Positions 11,752 to 24,298 of a DNA stretch of 64,000 nt are shown here, one piece after another. Each line of letters opens with the position of its first letter. The stretch's first letter is position 1. A model generated the notes under the pieces. That model saw only the letters and a list, made by a program, of their open reading frames with translations. It was not told the origin of the DNA and ran no database searches. A program made the translations under genes and the position numbers. Source of the DNA: Monilinia fructicola. Taxonomy: Eukaryota > Ascomycota > Leotiomycetes > Helotiales > Sclerotiniaceae. The DNA is taken from positions 682,001 to 746,000 of the forward strand of contig VICG01000012.1 in assembly GCA_008692225.1 (NCBI GenBank), written 5' to 3'.

Positions 11752-13060
11752 CGGGTTGGCAAAGAAATGATTTTTGAAACAACCGAGTAGGGTACCCGCT
11801 ATGGTATTGCGTGGAATCAAGGTGTTAATTGTCGGTAAGTAATAGATCGGGTACAGCAAGTTATTCCAAGGGACCATTGCTCCCTCATCAGGTCGAGGGG
11901 GCTGGGCATAATTCGCTCAAGAGAGACCCGATGGCTTTTCGGGTGCTGTGATGGCCGTGGCTTTTCTCTATTTGAGCAATTGACAGGTTGGTTCAAACTC
12001 CAACCTAGGATTTTTGGTTGAGATGGAGTTTCTACCATAAACGGTGGCCCTGACATGGAAGTAGGACAAAACTCAAGGAGACTAATCAGGTGGATGTGCA
12101 AGACAGTGGAAAGCAGAGGTTCACATCACAAGACTCCAATCAACATACTCTCACCTGATCTTTCTAATCTTGTAAAGATTTGTTTCTGCGGAAGCTATGA
12201 TTCCCCCTTATACCAGTGTTGCTGGATACTTTTATATATATATATCCACCTGATTGAGATGGGGATGAAGTATGGTTGATGGCCATAAGATATGGAAATT
12301 TTGACTTGATATAATCACAACAGTATTTAAATGAGGCCAGTGAGTATATGGTAGTTGGGGTATGAGTGGTTTGTGACTACTGTCCAAATTTTACTTTGCC
12401 TTGGTATCCAAGTTGGATAGGTGAACTCATTCACTCATCCCGTATAAAGTCCAAAATCATGTTCTCAAAGTCAATGCTTATCGTTCCATGCATTCCATGC
12501 GTTATTTTTCTTCTTTTGAACCCCAAATAAGTTTATCCAAGTACGATTTCTATCAAATATGTTGAAGTCAAGTTTCTTAGTCCTCAGTCATGTCAATCGT
12601 CCAGCCAAGCCATATTGTACATGTATTACTTCATGTCTCAATTGGGCAGATCATGCAACTGAATAGTCCTGGGAGGGGCAATTAATTGAATCTCATTCAA
12701 TGTTTAAGCTAGATGTGTTTCTGAATGGACAATATTATCCACATAAAATTGAATATCTAATCTAGTAATCTCTTGAGCCAAAGTCTATGATATTCCCCCA
12801 AATTCTGCCCATCTCGGATAGAACAAACAAGCAACCACTATATATATAGAATTAGTGACTAAACCACGTATGCATCCACCTTAAAAGAACTCACAAAGAA
12901 GATTGAAGGTTCCACCAGTTTGACCAAGAACGAAAGGCGACAAAATACACCAGAAGCAGCTTGAAAGACCCTAGAAACGTGATATCAGCAATTGTTCGTA
13001 CAGCAATCCTCCAAACCCAGTTCCAAGAGTGACTCACGGTTTTGGTCACCACTCCTTATT
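11752..13060. other. Spacer, no gene seen
   Basis: No convincing coding frame on either strand; the longest is under 100 codons and has no recognisable motif. A TA run sits near 12232-12244. Confidence 0.45.
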
Positions 13061-13273
13061 CTAAATCATCCAAAACCTCATAGAAGAACTATCAAACTGC
13101 TTCGCCAACGATCGGTGAAAGATTCTGCGCATAGTGAAGAACCACGTCTGAATCAAATATCCTGTCCAGGTGTATGTTGGCCAGACGGGAATCGGTTGGG
13201 AGAGAACATAGGGCAGTTGTTCTGGCGTGAATCCACAGATATCAAGATAGAGACAGGCAATATTGAAACTCAT
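13061..13273 (-). CDS. Hypothetical small protein, possibly membrane-associated
   Basis: A 70-codon minus-strand frame beginning MSFNIACLYLDICGF, with an aromatic, moderately hydrophobic middle (VWPTYTWTGYLIQTWFF) and a basic end. The sequence upstream on the minus strand (13280-13400) is C/T-rich, as fungal 5' leaders often are. Not recognised. A plus-strand frame of 102 codons overlaps it, but its composition is poorer. It could extend through further exons toward 12.95 kb. Confidence 0.3.
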   Translation of the reverse strand: MSFNIACLYLDICGFTPEQLPYVLSQPIPVWPTYTWTGYLIQTWFFTMRRIFHRSLAKQFDSSSMRFWMI

Positions 13274-15749
13274 TCTTTACAGCAAGGCGATTTGGTTTGA
13301 GTGTGTGTTTGACGCAGTGGAGGATGGTATGATGAGTGTTTCTCTTATGTAGAGTCTGGAGCTGGGAGTTGGAGACTTGGAGATGAGTAGACGAGAGAAA
13401 TATAATCAAACTGTTGCTTTGATGTGACGTATATGCTACCTGTCGGGGTCGATAAAGCTCGGGAAGTTACGGAACCAGAGCAAAGTTGGAAATGGGAGAG
13501 CTGATCGGAAAGGTTGGACAGAGGTAAACGAGATTATGTCAGCTCTCCCAACACGTCATATTCAATAGAACTATCATCTATAAGATATCAAAAGCCAGGT
13601 AGTTAATCTTATCCAAGAGTCTACTCTCAGCACTGATCAGATGGCATGTTGTATTCATTTCCTACGCATGCCTATTGAACATTCTGTCTGGATCTTGGTT
13701 GAGTTCCTTTCCGCTTTGTACTCTGGGAAGAATTACTTTGCTCTGTCAAATATTAATGAAGCCCGTTCAGTTCTAAAAGCTCAGGGATTTTACAATGATG
13801 GACGTTATCTCTCAGTTTATCTACACCAATGTTGCTATTACGAATGGTTGTTCGATATCGCAATATGCTCAGTGGCATGTAAGCTTCTTAGATCTCACAG
13901 CACCAAGTGCATGCATGCATGAAGGCACAAAGGCCCTCGTTGTTTTGCGTATTATCAAAGACAGCAGTAAAGCTGTTCTTTTCTACCAACAATCAGGGGT
14001 AGATTGATCTTTTGGTAAATTTTTCATGGCCTCCGTAGGACTTCTATAGTTAAATAGTGTTCTGGGCAAAGTTAAAACAACTATTTCATCAGAGTCTTAG
14101 AGTAGGACGCTCTGAAGTTATAGAATAAGAGACTCTGAGCTTCCCTTACAAAGGAAATGATGAACAACAGGTACAACTGTTTTTTATGGAGACAGGGGCA
14201 TGAAAACAAAATACACATGTCTTAATCACTCCAAAGTGAAGGGAATAATGAATATTCCTATCAAGCAATCGATTTTTGCCCACCTGCATGATTAACTACA
14301 GATACAAATAGCAATTCATGAGCACATGCAAATGACAGATCTTGATTGTAAACCTACGATATACCCCAGTGGGCCATAAAATCTTGACACGATTGCTTTC
14401 CATTAATGTTGACGGAAGTAAACACAATTCCATACCCCTTTCAATGCGCACCACTTACATACAAGCAATAGAAAAACCTGTCCAGAATAAGAGCTTCCTT
14501 TGGCTGCGCTTATAGTAGCTCCAGAACAACAATTCAATGCTTCCTATCTATTGGCCCACACTATCCACAAGTCCCTTTTCATTCTACTCAGATCCTCAAA
14601 GCTCCATAATCTATGGATAGTTCAACAGCACAAAATTTACAGAAAAGAGATCTGAAATCTGCTTCAACACTCGCTCGCTGTTCGTTAACATAGCATACTT
14701 ATTCCGGAAGTCAAATCTTCATGTTTGCGATTAACTACGTTATCATCTTAATTTAATCTAAATCTGTTTTGGAATATGTAACCTTAGTTGCTAATTGCAA
14801 TGCAGCTTCACAGAATGAGGAAAAGTTAGATATTCGTCACCTGGTTGTCTTGTGCAAAAATCAGAATACATGAATAAGCATAAGCGGTCGTGAAAAGGGG
14901 AGAGGTTCCTCTGGGTGGTGACCTGGACAAATCTGATCCACAGTACAAATATAAACAGAAACTCAACCTCGCACCTAATTATCTAATCACACCACATCAT
15001 ATCAAATCACAATAAAGACATCACAAATTACTTATTTTTTTTTTCATCAACTATTTTCTCTCCGTCGCTGCGGCATTAACATCCCCTTTCCCACACCCTT
15101 ACACTATTGAGAAATAGGCCAGACCCCATCCGCAACCTTGATACGCCAAAGAAATCAGAAAGGCGCAGAGACATGATCATACCTGACCTCCATATTCCCT
15201 TGGCATCATACAAACTGCTATCCTATCGCATCAAATCAGATGAGCTGATAAGAACCGTAAGTATGCTTGTGTGCCACGGATATCAAAGTCCTTCGATCAT
15301 ATCCATATTATGCACCATATGATGTACCATCCCGCACCGCCATGTCTCGGGTAGAAAATGAAAAGAAAGATTTGTGCATAGTGTTTGTGGTTTTTGGTAG
15401 TCGCTGAATCGTTCTGGAATGGTGAAGGTAACATCATTTTTCATGAGAATGAACCGTTCGTTGTGGGGAAGAGATTGAAGAAGTGCAGTCTCACTTTGGA
15501 AAGGAAATTTGCGTTGGATTTATGCTGTCAACAAGTGGTGGTTAGCCGTTTTGCAAGATTGGGAGTGGAGATCGCATATGTAAACCGTTTTACCGCTTGA
15601 TGAGAGGGAAATGAAGACAGCGTATAGCGAGAAACCAGAGGTATTTGAGAGTGCAGAAGATAATCCGAGTTCTTATCAGGAAAGAAGCAAGTAAGAATGG
15701 TAGGCTTCTAGTTGTAAAAGAAGCTCCCCAATCCCATCCCATAAATGAC
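13274..15749. other. Spacer with a possible unresolved transcription unit near 15.0-15.6 kb
   Basis: Mostly short, unconvincing frames. The pyrimidine-rich, A-poor stretch at 15030-15100 looks like a fungal 5' leader and is followed by a frame from 15107 with a GTAAGT donor near 15258, but I could not assemble a gene from it. Confidence 0.3.
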
Positions 15750-18106
15750 CTACTCCTCCGAATGGGCGTCAAACTTCTTTGCCTTGCTCTTGGTGAATTT
15801 CAAATCAAAAGCAGTTTGTACAGCAGTAGGCTCTTTAGCTCCATGAGAAGATCCTTCATTATCAGCAGCATGGGCATCGTCCCGATCATTTTGAAGCTTC
15901 TCCAATTGACGAGGAGGTGGGCTAGCCGTGAAGCGACGAGAAACAACCTTGGACTTTTTTGTTGGACGATCATCCTCATCATCCTTGACATCATCGTTCA
16001 TATCTTGAAGACTGCGACGAGGACCTCGAAGCAAGCCGCGTCCTCCCTTGCCACCTAGTCCTGTTGCATGATTGATCATCTGGAGAATATCAGGGTATTT
16101 CAGGGCTTGGGTTTCGGTTGCGGTTCCACTGCGATTGTAACCTACGCGGTCGCTGCGACTGGTCTTCAGAGCTATTTTGAATCAGTTTGTTAGCTCTGGT
16201 ACGTAAGTGGGAAGTGAATAGAACGCTCCGCTCGGACTTGCGCTAGCTCGGAGATAAACTTGCTAATTACAAAAACAACTCCAAGGAAACTTTCACTTAC
16301 TCCTGTCTTTTGACCAACCTCCAGCTGTCTCTCGACGCCCGGTGCCAATTTTGCTCCCTTCTTCTGAAGAACTCCTTTGAATCTGCTCTGAAGACGAGAT
16401 GCGATATCATCCCAATCAATTGAATGTCTATTAAGACCAGACTTAATAGCTTCTCGCACCTCCTCAAAAAGACAGTCCTTCTCCATCTTTGTCCACGGAA
16501 TTCGTGTTTCGGCAATCTTACCTTGAACGCGATGACGATTTTGAGCCCTAGCCTTGTTGAGAGCCTTGATATGACTGGGTGAATTCCAGTCAAAACCAGG
16601 GATTGCAGCGAATTGGCGCACATCGACCTCCAAAGGGTCATGGATATTGACGCGGGTCAAGTAGAACTTGCTAGGGTCAGGCTTGCCAAGCTCCGCATTC
16701 TCAAGATCAGATCCTTCGAGGAATTGCCATTCAACACCGGGACGACCTGGCGTGTTCTTCTTCACTTCTGGGAGCTTGCGGAAGCCGGGCTCTCCAGAAA
16801 AATCCTCATCATCGCTGTCGTAGACCTCAATGTCGGAAAGTTCTTCACTACAACGTGGTGTGACATTGGGCTCCGAGTTGCACGGTGCAGAGAAGTTCAA
16901 TTGACCACCGATTTCAGGAGCTTTGATACTGCTCTCGCGAATGAATCGAGGTTGAGGGTATCGAGTATCGGCCGGAGCAGTAGGAACAGAATGGTATTGT
17001 CGCACATACTCAGGTCCCCATTGTGGTGCGGCACGGCCGGTTCCATGTGCTCCTTTTCTCAACCAATCTACAAAGTCGAGTGTAAATTGAACATATCCTG
17101 GTCCCCTACTCTCGTTCCTATCGAGGTAATGAGTGAGCTCCTCAACATCAGCTTCACCATGGACCTTGGCATCGTTCTTGATTGCATCTTCTCTGGTGAG
17201 TGTTACCTTGGGGCCTCTATTTCTTCTTGTCGACAATCTAAAGAAAGGAGTAACTGGAGCTGGAGCTTTGGCTTGGCTGATACGTCCTTTGATGGGTTTC
17301 AAGTTCCACTTTTGAGTTGCTCGTCCAAAATATTGGTCACGAGTCAAAGTTGGTTCTTTTAACAAGTCATGGAGTGCATTGGACCAGTTTGGTACTTGTT
17401 CACGCTCACCATCATCTGCCAACACTTCCAGCTCTCTGACCAAATCTGAAATTCGACGAGCGACATCGTGCAATCCTTGAAATGAACGAAGGGCTTCTAG
17501 AAAACCTGGAATGGTGCTAGGATTTTGTAGTTGGGTGCGCAACTCGATAAGAACGGCAAGCTGAGTGATCTCATAGGGTGAAGTCAAGTCCTGAACTCCC
17601 TCGAGTAGCGCGCCTTGTGGAGCAGTATGGATTTCTTCGCCGCCAGTGTCGAGAGCAATTGGGTGTTCATCTCCCCATGGCATCTCTATACCACGGCAGA
17701 AGAAGCATAATCTACCGATAAGGTGATTCTGACGATAAGAGCAAGTTAGACTTGGCTTCTCACGGGTAATCTGTGGTCCATAAGGAGGCGCATGTTTCGT
17801 TACAATGAATGAATTTCTGGGTTTTTTTGGTAGGAGACGAGGAAGAGAGCGAGTTCCAGAGGTATTTTTGCTATCGGGTCTGGTGCCAGGTATAGTTTGA
17901 GAGATGTTGCCATAGCTGCGCTCTACTTTTTGGGTAATAGTCTCAGAAACATTTGATTTAGCCGAAACCTCTTCATCTTTGGTATGAGCAGCAGAGATGG
18001 GCTCTACTTTTTCGGAAGATGCAGGAGCAGCGCTGATTGCAGCCAGACCTGGGAAAAGGGGTGATTTTGGATGGTCGGACATGTTTGTTTCGTCGTTTGT
18101 TTCCAT
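15750..18106 (-). CDS. Family member C: long form with putative zinc cluster, MPWG domain, GFDW box, SANT-like helices and RG/K-rich tail
   Basis: Unrecognised protein and the fullest family member. Exon 1 is 18106-16301 (602 codons); ATG 18106 (METND) or 18082 (MSDHP) is preferred because the open frame further up, to 18742, reads like untranslated leader. Domains: Ser/Thr-rich N-terminus; C-x5-H-x5-C-x2-C around residues 122-140; MPWG at 142; a helical region ending LLKEPTLT; an acidic stretch with YDSDDEDF; PDPSKFYLTR; GFDWN near 503; ALNKAR; then IPWTKMEKDCL and IDWDDIASRL, a Myb/SANT-like pair. The donor is GTAAGT at 16300. A TAG acceptor after CTAAC (16172-16174) gives an immediate stop; an AAG eight bases on gives exon 2 (16163-15750), a 137-aa tail with GGKGGRGLLRGPRR and K/D-rich segments. 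A nuclear role is inferred. Confidence 0.72.
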
Positions 18107-20891
18107 TGTTTGTTTTCTCTCCTTCATCTGTACTCGTCTGAGGGGCGAGTTCGGGTGATTCGCTAAATGTTCAAATGGGTCAGTATCAATACTTGTGATG
18201 TCCAACAAAGTAATTCCCACGGATACTTGTTTTGTTAAACACTTTCCGGGTGTAATTGAGGCCTTGAGAGATTGTTCATTGATGATGTTCAACAGAGAGT
18301 CTTGAGATAGAAATGTGCTTGAACTGGTTTGAATGACACAAGCCAATAGTGCGGGTACACGATTAGGTGAAGGTAAGTGTGTAAGGAGGAAGAGGAGTGA
18401 AGGTGGTTTGATTTGCAAGACGCAATAGGAAGCTTTTGAAGTTGAGTTCTGCAAGAGGAAAGAGAAACTTATCCGCCAAAGCTCAAGAAGAAACAATATC
18501 TGGGAAGTAAGGAGGTAGGGGGTTAGAGCAACAAGCGCAATGAAAGGAGTTCTACGTGTAAGAATGAAGAATATGCTTCGGGGTATTATGATCGTTGTAT
18601 GCAAGTGTATGAGAGAAGAAGAACTTGAAGAAGAGATGTATCTTGCAAGGAGAGAAAAGGCTCTTATAACAGTCTCTTCAACGCAAAATACCCAAATAGT
18701 GATGGGTAAAGGGTTAAGAAAAGGAAGATATTCTGTTCGCAAGTTCCAGAATCAGATCGACGAACTTACCAAGGCAAATTCAAAGGCAGAGGCTCTCTAG
18801 GAAGCTTCAAGGAGATTCCCAAAAGCTATCAAGAAACGCGTCGTGCTGGTTACTGTGGGCGAAAGAAATAGAAACCCAATACTAAGAAAGGATCTCAAAG
18901 GTTGGCGTTGAAGTAAAGGGATCAAGAAAGGTCTGTACCAATATCAAAGTGTTGAAGTTGTGATGAAGTGATGGTAAGGGAAAAGTTTGTGATGAGAAAG
19001 AAAGAAGATGGGGAAAAGAAGTTGTTCAGAATCTTTTTGTATCAATGTTCACATCGACAGAAAAACCCTCAATTCGCTAAAATAAGGCATCGATCTACCC
19101 CGCCATCGACCATCTGTACAGTAGTTAATGGGTGAATATGAGATGCAAATTGAATTTTTGGTGGGGAAATGAGATGATGGAATATCTTTGGTTGGTAGGA
19201 ATAGTATCGGTGTTCAAGATAAAAGTGAATTTAGAAGACGTATCCAATATTCCTTTGAAAATCTGCATCTTGCACACATCAGTTTTGATTTGGTACGGTG
19301 ATTTTGTCGTCTAGTACTTTTGAGGAAGGATTATGAGGAATTAGAAGCAATATAAGAACCAAAAGGATGTTATTAGTCTTTGTGCTTACTGTATGGATTG
19401 TCTTGATCAAGAAGTCTAAAAAGGACCTACCTAGGTATTCACAGGAAAAGAATCTAGTCTCGGATTTTCTCTCTTTAATCTTCAGTTGCTATCAATAGGA
19501 GCTGTTTACTTCTGGAAATGCAAAGCATTAAAACGTGCTCTATTTTGGGGGCAAGGGGGCGGGAAATGAGTTCAATGTAAGAGGGAATCATTGGGAGGAA
19601 ACTATATCCATGGATATCTAATACAGCATTTTTTGCGGCCATATTATCATTAAGTTATTAGTCTTGTATCATTTTCATCCACAGTAGCTTCACTACTTCA
19701 CTACTACGACTTATATTCCAGTCTAGAGGGGAAGGCGAAGAATTTTCTCCATTTCCCCTCAAGCTTCTAATAAGTGATATGTTCTGTGAATAACACAGAT
19801 TAAAGGGGGCTTGATCATATAAGAGCATGCGTGATTGGATCACGTATGTGGAGCAATTCGCTTGACACTCATCTCCTCTTTCTATTCATTCTCTTCCTTT
19901 CTCCGCCCATCCATCCCCCCTATTAATCCTCGCTATTGCTCCGTTTCCCATTTCAAGCATATGCTCATCTCTATAGCTATTCTTGCTCTCTCTATTAATC
20001 TAAAGGAATTTGCAGCAGTTTTATATCCCTAGGTCGCACCCTCTTTCTAGATCTGAAAGATACAGAAGCCTAAAAGTGAATTTCAGTATCAACTGCACGT
20101 CCATCTGTGATACAACAACTACAATAAGAGGCATTACAGACTAATCTACCATCTAGCATTAATTTTAATCATTTTGCATAGCTACTGTTGAACGGTCTGA
20201 TATGTCGCTGGTATATACATTATAACCGGACAGACTTGGTAGCATATTGGATTGCCTTATTCTTGTGCTTTAGTTTTCAAAGCCGGGACTGTGTACTCGG
20301 TCAAAGTATTTGAGGTTAACTATGTCTGGGAGCGGAATATGGGTCTCTGGTTGGGGTAGTAGATACTCATAGCATATCATATAATTCAGGATTAAATATT
20401 GCATGATATTGACTGAAGTAAACTACTGGTCTAATTCCTCGAAGTTGAGATTGGGAGCTATAATCACATTAATTAGTGAGATGATTATCAGATATCAATG
20501 GCAATTCGTTATTTCTTTGTCGGCATCATTAGTTCTGGCTTCATTGCCTACAGAGATAACGAGCAAACCTAGCACGGAGGAAACTAAGTCACAGGATCAT
20601 CACAATAGAAAAAAGCATTGGGTATTTAGTACAAGCATCTTGATCATTGTTGATAGCACTGTCCCTATGTGGGCTCAATCAAATGTATGAAACGTGGTAT
20701 CAATCTATAGAAACATATGCGCAGCCCCAAAGTAACCCATCATCGAATCATCGTATCTCAAATCAAAAACTTACAGTTTCTGAGCCTTGATATCCCTGTG
20801 AAATCATCTATAAATGCATTCAATATCCAGTCTGCATCTACCAAGCGCTTCCGCCACGTGTATGCTCTATTCGTTCCCACCGAGCGATCTT
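18107..20891. other. Spacer including the likely promoter/leader of the 15.7-18.1 kb gene
   Basis: The minus-strand frame up to 18742 is hydrophobic and Ser-rich, without the domain features of the gene below it, and probably represents 5' leader. A TACCTAGGTA palindrome lies at 19428-19437. Nothing else is recognised. Confidence 0.4.
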
Positions 20892-21699
20892 CTAAGGCTC
20901 TTCAACATCCTCAAGATCTGGTGACCAATTTCCGATGAATGTGTCAACTGGTGAGCGTATACCATCCTCAGTGACACTATAGAAAATCAGTCGTCTATCA
21001 CTCCCAACACCCAGCGTTCAAGACATACCTAGACTTCCCACTAGTCTGCGGATTAGACACCAGCGTCAACACCTCCCAGTTTCTCCGAGCCTGGTTCAGT
21101 CTCGCAACATGCTCCTCACTATCCCAATCAAAGTCATCAATGTTCAGCTCAAGTCTCTTCTTCTGGATCCTAGCCGGATCCCGAATATCGTAACGACAGA
21201 GAACAAACTTGTTGTTATCGGGCTGACCAACAACCGCGGGAGTCATATCCGTATCTTTAGTGATTGCCCAAGCAACATTCTCCCCATCAAAAGGCCCCGC
21301 AGTAAGCTTTGCGTTTTCAAAGCCCGGACTAGCTGATGATCCAGACATTGAACTAGGACGCTCGGGAGAGTTCGCAGGACAGGAAGCGACCTTGATAGGA
21401 CCCGGTTTGGTATTCTTATCCGTGAGGTTAACCCAGTCATCCTCTGCAAGTTCTGCGTCAACATCGACTTTTTTGAAGTTACCGGTCTTGTATGCGGTGT
21501 CTCGGCGGTGCGAGTAGTGGTCTGGGAAGAAACCCGAGGGAAGGATTGCATCTGCGATGTTACAAAGGAAGTTCTCGCGCAGAAGGGCGGATCTTCCTTG
21601 GTTGCCAGGTTGGCCAAATGGGGGAAGGGGGGCTCTGGTTGGTGGGAGGCCGGAGTCCTTGAAGCCTTGTGGGTCTTGTGAGTTTTTCCGTCCAGACAT
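20892..21699 (-). CDS. Family member D: short form with GFDW-type box
   Basis: Unrecognised protein of 251 aa. Exons 21699-21029 and 20976-20892 are separated by a 52-nt intron (GTATGT...TAG); the join keeps the frame and ends DLEDVEEP-stop. It lacks the MPWG domain and the SANT-like end. The diagnostic block is near the C-terminus: TDMTPAVVGQPDNNKFVLCR, then DDFDWDSEEHVARLNQAR, aligning with PDPSKF...GFDWN...ALNKAR of the long members and with the TPA-L/V-G lead-in of the two genes at 27 and 30 kb. The N-terminus is Pro/Gly-rich; the middle holds a Ser-rich linker. No frame damage. Function unknown. Confidence 0.7.
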
Positions 21700-24298
21700 G
21701 TTGATCTAGAGAAGATTCTTGTTGTCGTTAATGTATGCGATTACTTTCCTGGAATGTGTTTGATAAGTTAGGATATCTATTCGAGGGTATATTGGACAGG
21801 ATTGAAAATAGACCAGGATATTTTGAGAATGTATAACAAGAGGGCGAAACTAACAGGTAGACTTTGTTGAAGAAGTGGTTATCTTATTGAGAGATCTTAC
21901 TAGACAAGAAATGATGTCTAGATTTAGCTGGGTAACATGAAGATATTGATGATATAATTGTTATATCCTTGACAATATTTATGAATCCGTGAGATAGAGA
22001 ACTATTTGTAAAATAGTTAATCAAAAAACTAGGAGTTGTAAGATGCTGGTTTCAAAACATCAAGTTGACTGTTTATATATATGAGAAGTATACCCACCGT
22101 ATTGACCTCTATCAACAATACTCCAGCCCTAGCACACAAACATACTGTAGTCATCGACTCAGCAACCAGGAATACATGATTCACATTGGCTGTAAAACTA
22201 AAATACAGCCAGAAATTCATCATGAATGGGAGCCTCAAAGGTAAGACGAGCTAGACGAGGAATTAGATGCTTTACTGGTGGTCTTTATTTCTGGTACGGT
22301 TGAGTCTATAGGTTGGGGTATTTATGGTGAATGGAACGAAGTCAGATGAAACTACTCTTGTCCAATAGTTGACAAGGCTAGTCATTCTAGTACAGCCTTG
22401 TTTGTAAATATAAAAGGCAGCTTTATGAATGATATCTCACGACGTTCAAATGAAGTTGAGGTTAATGATGTATCTTCAAGCTGATTGGCAGACCCAGCCC
22501 TGGAGACGTGTGTTACGTCCAAAGTAGGTTAGTACGTCTAAGAATCATGTTCAATTCTATCACGTCTAGCTTTCCATCAACAGCATCCATACAATCTGAA
22601 CTCTCAAATTTTAGTGCAGGAGTAATTCATAAACAGCAGATGGCATGAAATCAAAATGATTAAGGAAATTAGACAACTAGGCATACAAGTGGAAGCTTTT
22701 CCAAAATTTCACCTCTTCGATACCCCGCGTGATCCATTTTCAACAGCAGAATCCCCATCTCAAAATCTGGCAAGATCAATTCATAAATATATTCAGAAAT
22801 CGATAGCCTTGGTAACCACATGCTGGGTAGCGAGTTTATTAATTTCTACCGATTCGGAGGTTTCCTCATCGCGACCCTCTGCATTACATTTCTTGAGCGA
22901 TGGTCAGAATAACAATGATCTCAGGCCCAAATCTTAAATGAATTTCATCGATGTAGACATTTTTTATAAACCTAATTTCACAAGCGGCAGCAACAGCAGC
23001 AGCAGCACATCATTAAAGAACACATACTATGGCGTGACTCCCACAAGGAACAATGTCAGGTCTTTTTGGGAATCGCTGCAGATTGCAAGAGTCTAATTAC
23101 AGGGAGTAGGGTGGGAGAGGAAATAGGGGATTGTGGCATGGTAAGCGATTGCTGAAGCTGGGGATAGAAGTTTGATCTGGGTATATTTATCTTAGAGGAG
23201 ATATATCCATGCAAAATCTTACATAAAAACAAAGTATTGAGTTTCATACAAAAGCTACTAATGGTTTTCAGCAGTGGAAGATTCCTTCTCGAAATTAGAA
23301 CTGTAGCGTTGAAGGAATGGGAAAGAAGTCAACACCCAAAGCCAATCAAACTTTTTCGCCCAGAACATTCGAACAACACCGTTGATATTTGTTTTCAAGA
23401 GAATATCGACTTCAATGAAGACTTATCTCACCACAAATCATGATCGCCTCAACCAACGATGGTTGTGGAGTCATGAGCGCCGGCAAAGATCCACCGATGC
23501 GGGCGACTGGGATTAAAATGACGTACAGTAGTTAGTTACTACCTACATGTTGTCGGCATTGACGCGGTACTAACAAAAGGAATGAATGATGGCAATTGAT
23601 ATTTTGTCGATATTTCATTTCGTCGAATCTTGACGAGGTCTTCGCAACCTTTTCATGCGGAATACAGATTACCCATAAGGTAATTAATACACACTTCGTT
23701 TATTGGCATAAAGAAGCCTGGGAACCGCAGTAAATATAAAGTTCTTGTACTGGTAGTCGAAAAGGTTATAAGCTTTTGGTGGATCTTCAGCAAAGAGCGG
23801 TGGCATTTACTTGTTATTTACACAACATAATAGGGGATCTGCATCGTTTCAGCCAAAAAGATGAAATTATTTTTCAGAATTCAAAATTGGCTTGCAGAAT
23901 GCTTAGTTGCTCCTGCCAAGATATCCGCTGAGCCCCTTTTATCAACATGAGCAGGTTCCAATATCTTTTGCCAAGTCAACCATTCTACAGAGTGGAACTA
24001 GAAGGACATCATCCGAAAGTTTCACGTGCCGGCGGGCAATTGAACAAGAGGAAACTCTACAACAGTATTTGCCAAGTGAGTGCCAAGTGAAAGCCAAGTT
24101 GCTCATTTATTAAAGCTTTTCGACCGGTTTTTGCTATCATGTTTAACCGAAGTTTCTCAATGCCGCAGAATTGCCAGCATGATATTTATATATCGAATGG
24201 GCATATCATTTCTATATCAGGGAGTTTATTCTACACAGTCGTTTCCAATTAAGCCTCTTTTCCATTCTTTCAAAGCAGACCATCTGAAAATCTTCAAG
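21700..24298. other. Spacer, no gene seen
   Basis: AT-rich, with frames below 95 codons on both strands and no recognisable similarity. The last few hundred bases should contain the promoter of the Yellow-like gene; no specific element recognised. Confidence 0.45.

Noticed and set aside
18107..18742. Open upstream extension of the 15.7-18.1 kb family gene by over 200 codons
   Set aside because: Its translation is hydrophobic and Ser/Leu-rich, unlike the rest of the protein, and has no counterpart in the paralogue; more likely an untranslated leader.
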